A stretch of DNA of 64,000 bases, taken from the NCBI GenBank assembly GCA_002428995.1, contig DIYJ01000020.1, positions 303,063 to 367,062 on the forward strand, in the 5' to 3' direction. The translations under genes and the position numbers were made by a program. Shown here piece by piece: positions 52,990-61,017 of the stretch. This DNA comes from Flavobacteriales bacterium UBA6057 (GTDB taxonomy: Bacteria; Bacteroidota; Bacteroidia; Flavobacteriales_G; Salibacteraceae). A model generated the notes under the pieces. It saw only the letters and a list, made by a program, of their open reading frames with translations. It was not told where the DNA came from and did not search any database. How positions within the stretch are numbered: position 1 is the stretch's first letter; each line of letters opens with the position of its first letter.

Positions 52990-53408
52990 TGAAGCACCGG
53001 TTGGATATCTCAGACAGCTATGAGTTTGAAGCCATAGGTCTGAGTTGTCATCTTCGAGATTTCAAGCTTGCCTGGCTGATCAACAAGCACTTTCGTTGGG
53101 ACCTTGTGAGAGAAACCCTAAGTGTTAAATCATCTCCCAAATCAGAACCTCATCACCATGCTTGTTTTCGCTACGCGGATGAGGACACTCACCTACGCTA
53201 CATCCTCATCTCCAACCGAAGCAGAGAGGGCTTGCTGATCAAAAAACTCAAGCAGTTCGACTTTTTGCTGCTTGCCGAGGGCTACATCGACATGTTTGAT
53301 CGATCCGCCTGCATGCACGACCTGAGGTCGATTTCGGAGGTGCAGCTCGTTCAAGCTATTGACAATGAGCCTTTTGAAAAGGTTCAGTATCAGATATTTG
53401 ACGTTTGA
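52989..53408 (+). CDS. IPExxxVDY-type conserved Bacteroidota protein
   Basis: A 139-residue cytoplasmic protein without signal or membrane helix. Position between rnc and pyk and the length match a conserved small family that Bacteroidota carry at this place (annotated IPExxxVDY family). Visible blocks are GLSCHLRDFKLAWLINKHFRWDLVR, FRYADEDTHLRYILISNRSREGLLIKKLKQFDFLLLAEG and the C-terminal VQLVQAIDNEPFEKVQYQIF. It overlaps the rnc stop codon. The function is unknown. The name is from memory and context, not from a search. Confidence 0.7.
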   Translation: MKHRLDISDSYEFEAIGLSCHLRDFKLAWLINKHFRWDLVRETLSVKSSPKSEPHHHACFRYADEDTHLRYILISNRSREGLLIKKLKQFDFLLLAEGYIDMFDRSACMHDLRSISEVQLVQAIDNEPFEKVQYQIFDV

Positions 53409-53410
53409 TT

Positions 53411-53438
53411 GATCAGATCATTAGGTGATCAGATGATG
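53411..53438 (+). repeat. GATCAGAT-type intergenic repeat, copy B1
   Basis: A 28-bp unit beginning GATCAGATCATTAGGTGATC and ending AGATGATG. It is an imperfect inverted copy of 53478-53505, so the pair could form a long hairpin around a 39-base spacer. It starts two bases after a stop codon. Confidence 0.45.
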
Positions 53439-53477
53439 TTGGACACTCACTGAGATCTTGGTTGTCGCGCTGCATCC

Positions 53478-53505
53478 AATGATCTGATTGTCTGATGATC
53501 TAATC
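53478..53505 (-). repeat. GATCAGAT-type intergenic repeat, copy B2 (inverted)
   Basis: Read on the minus strand this 28-bp unit begins GATTAGATCATCAGACAATC and ends AGATCATT. It matches copy A (36714-36744) and copy B1 with a few mismatches. The remaining 80 bases to pyk hold no clear promoter. Confidence 0.45.
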
Positions 53506-53588
53506 CATAAAAGCAAAACATTACGCTTCCATAACAAGGAAATCGGTGTGGGGTCAACTGGTTGGTTAAATTCGCTCAGCTTTAGAAT

Positions 53589-55013
53589 ATGCAGTACAAC
53601 AAAACCAAGATTGTAGCCACGATCGGTCCTGCCAGCTCCAGCAAGGAAGTACTTACGGAAATGATCCGTAATGGCATGACGGTGGCCAGACTCAACTTCT
53701 CTCATGGCAGCCATGAAGAACACCAGGAGGTGATTACAACGCTTCGAAAAATCGACAGCGAACTCCGCACTCACACGGCCATTCTGGCCGACCTGAGTGG
53801 ACCGAAGCTCCGCGTAGGCAAGCTAGCCAGCGAGGAGGTTGAGCTAATAGATGGAGCTGAACTGAGATTGACCACCCAAGACATTGAAGGAACAGCTGAG
53901 CGTATCACCGTGACCTATCCTACGCTCTTGAAAGATGTGAAAGTCGGTGAGCGCATTCTGCTTGATGACGGTAAACTGGTGATCAAGGCCGAAGGGCGCG
54001 AAGGTGACGACCTCATTACGCGCGTCATACAAGGCGGAATCTTGCGCCCCAAAAAAGGGGTAAACCTTCCAGAAACACACCTTTCGCTGCCGAGCCTCAC
54101 CGAGAAGGACGAAAACGACCTCGCCTTTGCCCTCAAGCACAATGTTTCGTGGGTAGCGCTTTCGTTTGTTCGCCACCCCAAAGATGTGACCGACCTCCAG
54201 GAAAAAATTGCAGCGCAAGAAGGCAAAGCCCTGGTGATCGCCAAAATCGAGAAGCCGGAGGCGGTCAACAACATCCAGGAGATCATCTCAGTGTCTGACG
54301 GTATCATGGTAGCGCGAGGCGACCTTGGAGTTGAAATTCCAATGCAGAATGTGCCGCTGGTGCAGAAAGAGATCGTGATGCAATGCCAGCGCGAAGGCAA
54401 GCCGGTAATCATCGCCACTCAAATGATGGAAAGCATGATCACAAGCATCACACCCAGCCGCGCTGAAGTGAATGATGTGGCCAATGCGGTGATGGACGGA
54501 GCTGACGCGGTGATGTTGAGCGGAGAAACAAGTGTGGGTAAATTCCCGGTTGAAGTGATTGCCACCATGTCGAAGATCGTTTCAAGGGTTGAAGATTACG
54601 AAGGCATTTACTTCCGAAACATCGAGCATCCCTCTGAACCAGATCGATTGGTGTCTGATGCTATCTGCCACTCTGCTGTTCGATTGAGTCAGAAGGTAGA
54701 CGCCAAGGCCATCGTAACCATGACCTTTTCTGGATACACTGCCTTCCGCGTCTCTTCTTACAGACCGAAGGCATGGATCTTTGTGTTCACTTCTAACTTC
54801 CGTATTCTCAACATGCTGAGCCTCATCTGGGGAGTTCGGGCCTTCTATTACGACAAGTTTGTGAGCACCGACCATACCATCGGTGATATTAAATACGAGC
54901 TGATGAAGGGCAATCACCTTCAGGCGGAGGATTTGATGGTCAACATTGCCAGTATGCCGATCACGAAAAAAGGCATGTCGAACATGCTGAAGGTGAGCAA
55001 GGCAGGAGAATAA
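53589..55013 (+). CDS. pyk: Pyruvate kinase
   Basis: A 474-residue glycolytic enzyme that makes pyruvate and ATP. KIVATIGPASSSKEVL, GMTVARLNFSHGSHEEH and ADLSGPKLRVG form the N-terminal barrel. IAKIEKPEAVNNIQEIISVSDGIMVARGDLGVEIP and VIIATQMMESMI hold catalytic and metal-binding residues, and DAVMLSGETSVGKFPVEVI follows. The C-terminal allosteric domain is present and of normal size. A VOC-family gene starts 20 bases later and may be co-transcribed. Confidence 0.96.
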   Translation: MQYNKTKIVATIGPASSSKEVLTEMIRNGMTVARLNFSHGSHEEHQEVITTLRKIDSELRTHTAILADLSGPKLRVGKLASEEVELIDGAELRLTTQDIEGTAERITVTYPTLLKDVKVGERILLDDGKLVIKAEGREGDDLITRVIQGGILRPKKGVNLPETHLSLPSLTEKDENDLAFALKHNVSWVALSFVRHPKDVTDLQEKIAAQEGKALVIAKIEKPEAVNNIQEIISVSDGIMVARGDLGVEIPMQNVPLVQKEIVMQCQREGKPVIIATQMMESMITSITPSRAEVNDVANAVMDGADAVMLSGETSVGKFPVEVIATMSKIVSRVEDYEGIYFRNIEHPSEPDRLVSDAICHSAVRLSQKVDAKAIVTMTFSGYTAFRVSSYRPKAWIFVFTSNFRILNMLSLIWGVRAFYYDKFVSTDHTIGDIKYELMKGNHLQAEDLMVNIASMPITKKGMSNMLKVSKAGE

Positions 55014-55033
55014 ATTCGAAAACCACCACCACT

Positions 55034-55426
55034 ATGAAACGAGTTACCGGAATTGGAGGCGTCTTCTTCAAATGCGATGATCCATCCAAAATGAAGGAAT
55101 GGTACCAGAATCACCTTGGCATTAAAAGCGATCAATACGGAGGGAAATTTGTCTGGCGCGATCATCAAGACAAGGAGAAGGAGTGCATCACCGCCTGGAG
55201 CCCGTTTCCCAAGGACACCGAATACTACGCACCGAGCAAGAAGGACTTTATGTTCAACTACCGGGTTGAAAACCTGGAAGAATTGCTCAAAGTGCTGAAA
55301 GAAGAAGGAGTACAGATCGTAGGTGAGATGGAGACCTATGAGTACGGTAAGTTTGGCTGGATCATGGATCCCGAAGGCAACAAGATTGAACTTTGGGAGC
55401 CTATTGACGGTCCTTTGATGGATTAG
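55034..55426 (+). CDS. VOC (glyoxalase/dioxygenase) superfamily protein
   Basis: A 130-residue protein with the two beta-alpha-beta-beta-beta units of the VOC fold: VTGIGGVFFKCDDPSKMKEWYQNHLGI in the first, FMFNYRVENLEELLKVLKEEGVQIVGEME and GWIMDPEGNKIELWEP in the second. The last Glu is a usual metal ligand. The substrate cannot be predicted. It follows pyk by 20 bases. Confidence 0.85.
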   Translation: MKRVTGIGGVFFKCDDPSKMKEWYQNHLGIKSDQYGGKFVWRDHQDKEKECITAWSPFPKDTEYYAPSKKDFMFNYRVENLEELLKVLKEEGVQIVGEMETYEYGKFGWIMDPEGNKIELWEPIDGPLMD

Positions 55427-55450
55427 ATCAGAATCCACCATCTTCGCAGC

Positions 55451-56554
55451 GTGGGGGTTAAAGTTCTCGTCATTAGTAATTATCAGGGTGCCATTAACCC
55501 GATCCGTCCGGAAGCGGAGATATTCCTGGGCATGCACAAGCTGGGTGTGGAACTCTGCATCCTGACTCCAACAGAAAATGCCTACTACGTGGATCGCTTC
55601 CGGGAAGCGGGCATCGAGGTGATCGATTTCCAGGCCCGATCCAAGTTCAATCTCCAGGACATCCGCTTTGTACGAAAGCTGATCAAAGAGCGCGGCTTTG
55701 AAGTCGTGCATTGTTTCAAAAACGCAGCGGTAGCGATCAGCACATGGGCATGCATCGGCCTGCCTGTGAAACTGTTGGCTTATCGCGGCTATACCGGGAA
55801 TATCTATTGGTACGACCCGAGTTGCTACCTCACTTACCTGAACCCGCGGGTAGATTACATCACTTGCCTGGCAGACAGTGTAAAAGAGGTGATGCAGGCA
55901 AACCTGATGAACCCCAAGAAAGCGGTCACCATCAACAAGGGACACGATCCAGCCTGGTACGATGATGTGGAGCCGGCTGATCTCAGCGAGTTCAACTTCC
56001 CGGAAGGAGCAATGGTTTGCTCCTTTGTAGCCAACTCGCGCAGCAAGATGAAGGGGCTGAACTTCCTGATCGAAAGCACGCATCACTGGCCGGAAGATTC
56101 GAAGATTTTCCTGCTGCTGATCGGGAATGATCTCGCAGACGAGGGCATTCAAAAACTGGTGGAAGCCAGCCCTATGAAAGAACAAATCGTTTTTGCAGGC
56201 TTTCGGAAAAACGCTAATCAACTGGTCAAAGCGTGTGATGTGGCGATTTCCGTTTCCATTTTTGGAGAGGCCACCCAAAAGGCGATGATCGAAGCCATGT
56301 ACCTCGGGCGACCGGTGCTCATCACAGATATTTCAGGGAATAGAAACATGGCTGAAAACGGAAAGAGCGGCCTTGTGATACCTCCCAAAGACCCCAAGGC
56401 GATCGCTCAAGGTTTAAAACAGTTCTGGAAAAACCCGGAAGAGAGAAAACAAATGGGCCAGGAAGCTCGAAAGCGCATTGCCAACATCCTGAGCATCGAA
56501 AAATCAGTGAAGGATTACAAAGCGTTCTACGAGCAGGTCGCAAACGAGAAATAA
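55451..56554 (+). CDS. Glycosyltransferase family 4 (GT-B) protein
   Basis: A 367-residue GT-B glycosyltransferase that starts with GTG 24 bases after the VOC gene. The N-terminal Rossmann-like part begins VKVLVISNYQGAINPIRPEAEIFLGMHKLGVEL. The C-terminal donor-binding domain has VCSFVANSRSKMKGLNFLIES, VFAGFRKNANQLVKACDVAISVSIFGEATQKAMIEAMYLGRPVLITDISGNRNMAENGKSGLVIPPKD, a group 1 glycosyltransferase pattern with the EX7E-like motif in altered form. No membrane helix. Likely acts on an envelope polysaccharide or lipid; donor and acceptor unknown. Confidence 0.85.
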   Translation: MGVKVLVISNYQGAINPIRPEAEIFLGMHKLGVELCILTPTENAYYVDRFREAGIEVIDFQARSKFNLQDIRFVRKLIKERGFEVVHCFKNAAVAISTWACIGLPVKLLAYRGYTGNIYWYDPSCYLTYLNPRVDYITCLADSVKEVMQANLMNPKKAVTINKGHDPAWYDDVEPADLSEFNFPEGAMVCSFVANSRSKMKGLNFLIESTHHWPEDSKIFLLLIGNDLADEGIQKLVEASPMKEQIVFAGFRKNANQLVKACDVAISVSIFGEATQKAMIEAMYLGRPVLITDISGNRNMAENGKSGLVIPPKDPKAIAQGLKQFWKNPEERKQMGQEARKRIANILSIEKSVKDYKAFYEQVANEK

Positions 56555-56588
56555 ATCAGCCGGAAGCTGATAGCACAAAAAGATCATC

Positions 56589-56909
56589 ATGTTCACCGTC
56601 ATCTATCGTTTTGAAGTTCACCCCGGCCAGGAAGGAGCATTTCGTCAAAGCTGGAAAGCCCTTACCGAATTGATTCTCGAACACCGCAACAGCCTGGGAT
56701 CGCGCTTGCACAAAAGCGACAAGCCTCATGAATTCATCGCCTATGCTCAGTGGCACAACCAAACTGATTGGGAAACCAATGGCAATGAAGATTACCAGAA
56801 GCTGGCGAAGCCAGTTGGGGAACAAATGAGGGCCGCATGCTCTGCCATCGAAACACTCCACACAATGACCACAACGGATGATTTGTTGGTTCATTCAAGC
56901 AAGGGTTAG
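56589..56909 (+). CDS. Antibiotic biosynthesis monooxygenase (ABM) domain protein
   Basis: A 106-residue dimeric alpha+beta barrel protein: MFTVIYRFEVHPGQEGAFRQSWKALTELI, then LGSRLHKSDKPHEFIAYAQWHNQTDWE. The family includes small cofactor-free or heme monooxygenases and many proteins of unknown function. It lies 34 bases after the glycosyltransferase gene and 87 bases before alkB. Confidence 0.82.
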   Translation: MFTVIYRFEVHPGQEGAFRQSWKALTELILEHRNSLGSRLHKSDKPHEFIAYAQWHNQTDWETNGNEDYQKLAKPVGEQMRAACSAIETLHTMTTTDDLLVHSSKG

Positions 56910-56996
56910 CGTTCCCTTCCTGAAATCATAGGTGTTTTTCCTGGAAAACCCGACACAAGCAGATCAAACACAAACTGCTATTTTTACTCTGACTCG

Positions 56997-58058
56997 ATGC
57001 TCAGAGAAGCCAAATACTTACTCGCATACACTATTCCGTTGGTGACCATTTGGGCCATCTACCGCGGAGGGTTTTGGAGTTTCTCCACGTTGATCGAAGC
57101 CTTTGTTATCATCCCACTGCTGGAACTTGTGTTGCCGAAGAGCGACCGGAACATTCCGGAAGAGCGAGAACCGGCCCTGCTGAGCCTGAGGTTCTATGAC
57201 TACCTGCTCTACTTCATGGTGCCTATGCAGTATGCCATTCTTGGCTTCTTCCTCTACCGCGTTTCCTTCACCCCTCTGGGCACGATGGAACTGGTTGGAA
57301 TGACGCTGAGTATGGGTGTACAATGCGGAGCAATTGGAATTAACGTTGCGCATGAATTGGGACATCGAAATTCCCGCTTCGAAAAACTACTTGCGAAGCT
57401 GCTGCTGCTTTCTTCGCTTTACATGCACTTCATCGTGGAACACAACCGTGGTCATCATCGGAATGTAGCTACTCCCAAAGACCCGGCAACGGCACGATTT
57501 GGAGAAGTGATCTACCTTTTCTGGCCGCGTACCATCATTGGATCTTTTCGCTCGGCATGGAACATTGAGCGCGAGCGGCTGAACAAGCTGAACATTCGAA
57601 CATGGAGTTTCAGCAATGACATGTTGCTATACAGCAGCATAGAATTGGCTTTGCTTGCAACGCTCTACTTTGCGCTGGGAACCACCGCACTTCTCGCTTT
57701 TTTGGGTTCTGCACTGATGGGCATCCTCTTGCTCGAAACGGTGAATTACATCGAACACTACGGTTTGCTGAGGAAGGAAACAGCACCCGGACGTTTTGAG
57801 CGCGTCCAGCCCTGGCATTCGTGGAACAGCGATTACAGCCTTGGACGCATCATGCTTTTTGAGCTAACCCGTCACAGCGATCACCATTATAAGGCGAGCA
57901 GAAAGTATCAGATCTTACGACATCTTCCGAAAAGCCCGCAATTACCCACCGGATACCCTGGCGCTATGCTTCTTTCTCTGGTACCACCGCTGTGGTTCCA
58001 GATAGTGAATCCGCTGGTGATGCAACACCGTGATCGAATCTCTGCGGAGGATGCTTAG
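56997..58058 (+). CDS. alkB: Alkane 1-monooxygenase (AlkB family)
   Basis: A 353-residue integral-membrane di-iron hydroxylase that oxidises medium-chain n-alkanes to 1-alcohols. The His clusters are HELGHR (His119), EHNRGHH (from His149) and RHSDHHYKASRKYQIL, together with NYIEHYGLLRK, all diagnostic of AlkB rather than other fatty-acid hydroxylases. Six or so hydrophobic segments are visible. No rubredoxin gene lies next to it, so electron partners must come from elsewhere. Its 3' end overlaps a convergent gene by four bases. Confidence 0.93.
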   Translation: MLREAKYLLAYTIPLVTIWAIYRGGFWSFSTLIEAFVIIPLLELVLPKSDRNIPEEREPALLSLRFYDYLLYFMVPMQYAILGFFLYRVSFTPLGTMELVGMTLSMGVQCGAIGINVAHELGHRNSRFEKLLAKLLLLSSLYMHFIVEHNRGHHRNVATPKDPATARFGEVIYLFWPRTIIGSFRSAWNIERERLNKLNIRTWSFSNDMLLYSSIELALLATLYFALGTTALLAFLGSALMGILLLETVNYIEHYGLLRKETAPGRFERVQPWHSWNSDYSLGRIMLFELTRHSDHHYKASRKYQILRHLPKSPQLPTGYPGAMLLSLVPPLWFQIVNPLVMQHRDRISAEDA

Positions 58059-58978
58059 TCGGTGACCACCACCACGTAGCGTGTGTCCTTCCAGAAGGCA
58101 TTCTTATCGCTGATCTTCAAACTTGATCTGCCGCCCTCAGTAGTAATGGAGTAGCTTCCTTCCGGATGGTTCGAAGCGAGTGAAATCTTTTTCGAAGCAA
58201 ACACCAACACATTCATATCGATGATGTTAGCCTCACGGAAATACCTGCGATCCACACGATCGATATCCACGGCATTGCTCATGTCTCCGCCATCCTGAAG
58301 AATGCCTTTGTCTATCAGGTCTTGTGTGTTTCCAGCCACTACAAATCCTTTGAACTGATCGTCTCGCAGTGCCTCCATTTCGGCCTCCATCGTTTCCATG
58401 TTTCCCCTCAGACTATCCTGAACCTTGGATGCACTTTCTTCGATGATCACAATGTTTTCCTCCAAGGTCATGCGCTGAAACTCCGCCATGATGTATTCGT
58501 CAAAGAGGTTGGCAAAGTCCTTCCCGAGTGTTTCCAGATCTTTTTGCAGCTCAGCCGTGCGCAGATTGCTGATCAGGATTTTATCGCGCATAGTGCTGAT
58601 GATCTGGCTAAGCACCTCACCAATTTGGGTGTCAGAATTAAAGCTATCATCCAATGCATTGATCTCCGCACTGTTCAACGACATGAGGTAACGCAGACTA
58701 TCCACTGTTCCACGAATAGAATTCAGGCTGCGGCCGCCTCCTTTGTTCAACTCGCTCATCACATCATCTTCTAACTCGCGCATAATGGCCAGGTTTGAGT
58801 CGATTTTCTGGAAGGCGCGACCAATGCCGGAAATCATAGAATCTCTTTGAGCAATCGCATTCTGAAGACTGTCAATTTCAGCATTTCCCGAAGGCTCAAC
58901 CTTGGGCGGCTGGGTGCAACTGAACAAAGCAAAAGCTGCTATCAAAAGCAGGCTTGAAAAGCGTAAGGTATTCTTCAT
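58055..58978 (-). CDS. Coiled-coil lipoprotein of unknown function
   Basis: A 307-residue protein from the ATG at 58978, which begins a lipoprotein signal with lipobox ALFSC (Cys21). The frame is open upstream to 59164, but that part looks non-coding and overlaps the divergent gene. A long helical coiled-coil (about 30-215, for example IDSLQNAIAQRDSMISGIGRAFQKIDSNLAIMRELEDDV) is followed by a small beta-rich C-terminal domain (about 215-307). I do not recognise a named family, though similar lipoproteins occur in Bacteroidota. It converges on alkB. Confidence 0.75.
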   Translation of the reverse strand: MKNTLRFSSLLLIAAFALFSCTQPPKVEPSGNAEIDSLQNAIAQRDSMISGIGRAFQKIDSNLAIMRELEDDVMSELNKGGGRSLNSIRGTVDSLRYLMSLNSAEINALDDSFNSDTQIGEVLSQIISTMRDKILISNLRTAELQKDLETLGKDFANLFDEYIMAEFQRMTLEENIVIIEESASKVQDSLRGNMETMEAEMEALRDDQFKGFVVAGNTQDLIDKGILQDGGDMSNAVDIDRVDRRYFREANIIDMNVLVFASKKISLASNHPEGSYSITTEGGRSSLKISDKNAFWKDTRYVVVVTD

Positions 58979-59111
58979 GTCTACGATAATAAGGCAGTCT
59001 GAGCAATGAACGAATATTTTTCCAGTCATCATCACTCTGTGGACGCTAAGAATCATCTGTCTGATTAAAATCAACTTAAATACCGGAGCATCGATCCTTA
59101 GCTTCGCGGCC

Positions 59112-59486
59112 GTGCGCGGAATTGCTCTGTTCATATTGACGACCATCTTAATGCCCTTTGCCATGCAGTTGGGTGTGTTTGGCTGGTATCAGGTGAATAA
59201 AGGCTACATCAGTCAGGTACTTTGCGAGAATCGCAACATGCCTGAAATGCACTGTGACGGAAAATGTGTGCTGGCCCAAAAGCTGAAACAAGCCGAAAAA
59301 AGTGCCGCATCAGATCAGCAGGCCCCACCTGAAATTGAAGTGAGCATTTCCGCATTCATCATTCACAAGCTTCCCAAGGTTTCTCAGCAATCACTGGCTG
59401 TTCAGAAACTTGAGTGGAAAAGCGAAAGCAATCACTACCATCGGTTTTCCGATTCAGGATTGTTCAGACCACCACGGATGAGCTAG
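59112..59486 (+). CDS. Small Cys-containing membrane protein of a metal-uptake region
   Basis: A 124-residue protein starting at GTG with an N-terminal membrane helix (MRGIALFILTTILMPFAMQLGVFGWY). The motif LCENRNMPEMHCDGKCVLAQKLKQ, with three Cys, is typical of a small family found next to outer-membrane metal genes in Bacteroidota. The rest is polar and ends His/Arg-rich. It leads a run of three plus-strand genes (48 bases to the next). The start is uncertain because no ATG lies before the helix. Confidence 0.7.
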   Translation: MRGIALFILTTILMPFAMQLGVFGWYQVNKGYISQVLCENRNMPEMHCDGKCVLAQKLKQAEKSAASDQQAPPEIEVSISAFIIHKLPKVSQQSLAVQKLEWKSESNHYHRFSDSGLFRPPRMS

Positions 59487-59534
59487 CAGCATCAGCCCCC
59501 ACTCTCCTCTTTTCATTCATTAAAACATTACACA

Positions 59535-60464
59535 ATGCTGCGATGCATCGTGTGCATCATGCTCATGAGCGTATGCACACCAATCATGGCGTGTGACGTG
59601 TGTGCCTGTTCTTCCGGGAGCTTCTCCTCCGGATTTATGACCATTCGGAATCAGCATCTTCTGGGATTGAGCTACGCGTCACGTTCCTTTCAAAGCGAGC
59701 ACCCCACCTTGTTCGAAGGTGAAACTCCTGTGGTGTCGGATGAGCGTTTTCAAACACTCCAGTGGAGTGCCCGTTTCTTCCCGATACGCAACCTGCAACT
59801 GATGGCGTTTGTTCCATACAACTTCTTCCAAAAGCAGGAGGAGGGCGAAACAGTCCGAACGCAAGGTTTGGGTGACATTACACTCACAGCTCATGCTGTA
59901 CTCTTCTCCAGGAATGACTCCGGTCGCTTTCAGCATCGGATTACGGGAGGAGGAGGACTCAAACTGCCCACCGGAGAAAGCCAGATTGAAGCGGATGAGC
60001 AAGGCATTCTGATTCCCAGCATGCAACCCGGAACAGGTTCCCTGGACTATTTGCTGAGCCTGGGCTACATGGTTCAGCACAAGCTTTGGGGGACTTCAAC
60101 GGAGATTTCTTATCGAATCAATCAGGCGAACGACAACTATTATGAGTTCGGTGATCGTCTGAATGTTTCGGTGGACGTATTCAGAAACTTCATGCTGGCA
60201 GATGATCGTGCTTTATTGCGCCCTCAAATTGGCCTGCTGCTGGATGAATCAGCACAGGACAATCGCAATACGCGCATCAATGATATGAACGAGTATTCCG
60301 GTGGAACGGTACTCGAAACACGTGTTGGCCTCAATGCCCAGTGGAAAAACTGGGTGTGTGGAGTCACTTATTCTTTTCCAATTCATCAACACTTAGGCGG
60401 AGGTTACATCACGGTGAAACCTCAGTCTACCATTCAACTCAACTATTTAATTCAGACAAAATGA
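59535..60464 (+). CDS. Outer-membrane transporter-like protein with CDVCAC motif
   Basis: A 309-residue protein with signal peptide (cleavage about residue 19, CTPIMA/C). The mature N-terminus reads CDVCACSSGSFSSGFM, a Cys-rich motif known from a Bacteroidota barrel family in metal-linked operons. The body shows strand patterns with GLGDITLTAHAVLF, ITGGGGLKLPTGESQ and LSLGYMVQHKLWGTSTEISYRI, typical of outer-membrane transporters (phenol/MetA-like barrel). It overlaps the next gene by ATGA. Metal specificity, probably copper, is inference. Confidence 0.8.
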   Translation: MLRCIVCIMLMSVCTPIMACDVCACSSGSFSSGFMTIRNQHLLGLSYASRSFQSEHPTLFEGETPVVSDERFQTLQWSARFFPIRNLQLMAFVPYNFFQKQEEGETVRTQGLGDITLTAHAVLFSRNDSGRFQHRITGGGGLKLPTGESQIEADEQGILIPSMQPGTGSLDYLLSLGYMVQHKLWGTSTEISYRINQANDNYYEFGDRLNVSVDVFRNFMLADDRALLRPQIGLLLDESAQDNRNTRINDMNEYSGGTVLETRVGLNAQWKNWVCGVTYSFPIHQHLGGGYITVKPQSTIQLNYLIQTK

Positions 60465-60940
60465 TTCTTAGAAATTCTATGATTCTCATGCTCGTAGTGA
60501 CATTTTCGAGCACCGCGCTATTCACTTCATGTAAAAAAGAAGGGTGCACGGATTCAACCGCAACCAACTACGATGAAGACGCTGACGATGATGACGGCAG
60601 CTGTGTCTATCCGATGGAAGAAGATGACATCGAATTCATGATCACCAATCCAGCGGCTGGTTCTACATTCAGCATGGGCGATACAGTTCACATCGATGCG
60701 ATGATTACCTCAAGCGGTGAAGTTCATGGATACGAGGTTTACCTGCGCAACACTTCGCACAACGATGAGGTGGTTTTTCAATTGGAAGAACACGCACACG
60801 AAAGCCCCATCCATATTCACGACATGTGGGTTAACAATGTGATGCATCACAGTGACATGGAGCTTGAAATCGTTCTGCTCGTAACGCACGAAGGCGAAAC
60901 AGAATCAGAGAAGGTTTCCTTCCACTGCCATCCTATGTAG
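60461..60940 (+). CDS. His-rich lipoprotein with calcium-binding-like Asp repeat
   Basis: A 159-residue lipoprotein (lipobox LFTSC, Cys24). It starts four bases inside the barrel gene; an ATG at 60479 is an alternative. After the Cys comes CTDSTATNYDEDADDDDGSCVYP, an acidic disulfide-type module common in Bacteroidota surface proteins. The rest is a beta domain (ITNPAAGSTFSMGDTVHIDAMI) with many His: EEHAHESPIHIHDMWVNNVMHHSDME, suggesting metal binding. A strong terminator follows. Probably a periplasmic or surface metal-binding partner of the barrel. Confidence 0.8.
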   Translation: MILRNSMILMLVVTFSSTALFTSCKKEGCTDSTATNYDEDADDDDGSCVYPMEEDDIEFMITNPAAGSTFSMGDTVHIDAMITSSGEVHGYEVYLRNTSHNDEVVFQLEEHAHESPIHIHDMWVNNVMHHSDMELEIVLLVTHEGETESEKVSFHCHPM

Positions 60941-60962
60941 GATCTGTCACTCTGCGATATAG

Positions 60963-61001
60963 AAAGAGCGGTGTTCCAGGGTGGAACACCGCTCTTTTTT
61001 T
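60963..61001 (+). terminator. Rho-independent terminator between two convergent metal-related operons
   Basis: A perfect 16-bp stem (60963-60978 with 60982-60997) around a 3-base loop is followed by Ts on the plus strand. The minus strand also has an A/T run outside the stem, so it may serve the TonB-dependent receptor gene ending at 61018 too. Confidence 0.9.
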
Positions 61002-61017
61002 GATCAAGTTATTGGAA

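Noticed and set aside
54920..56278. A 452-codon open frame on the minus strand opposite the VOC and glycosyltransferase genes
   Set aside because: It lies entirely antisense to two well-recognised plus-strand genes, has no family resemblance and no promoter or spacing that fits a gene.
58979..59164. N-terminal extension of the coiled-coil lipoprotein to 59164
   Set aside because: It would overlap the divergent GTG-start gene and bury the lipobox; the ATG at 58978 is a normal lipoprotein start.
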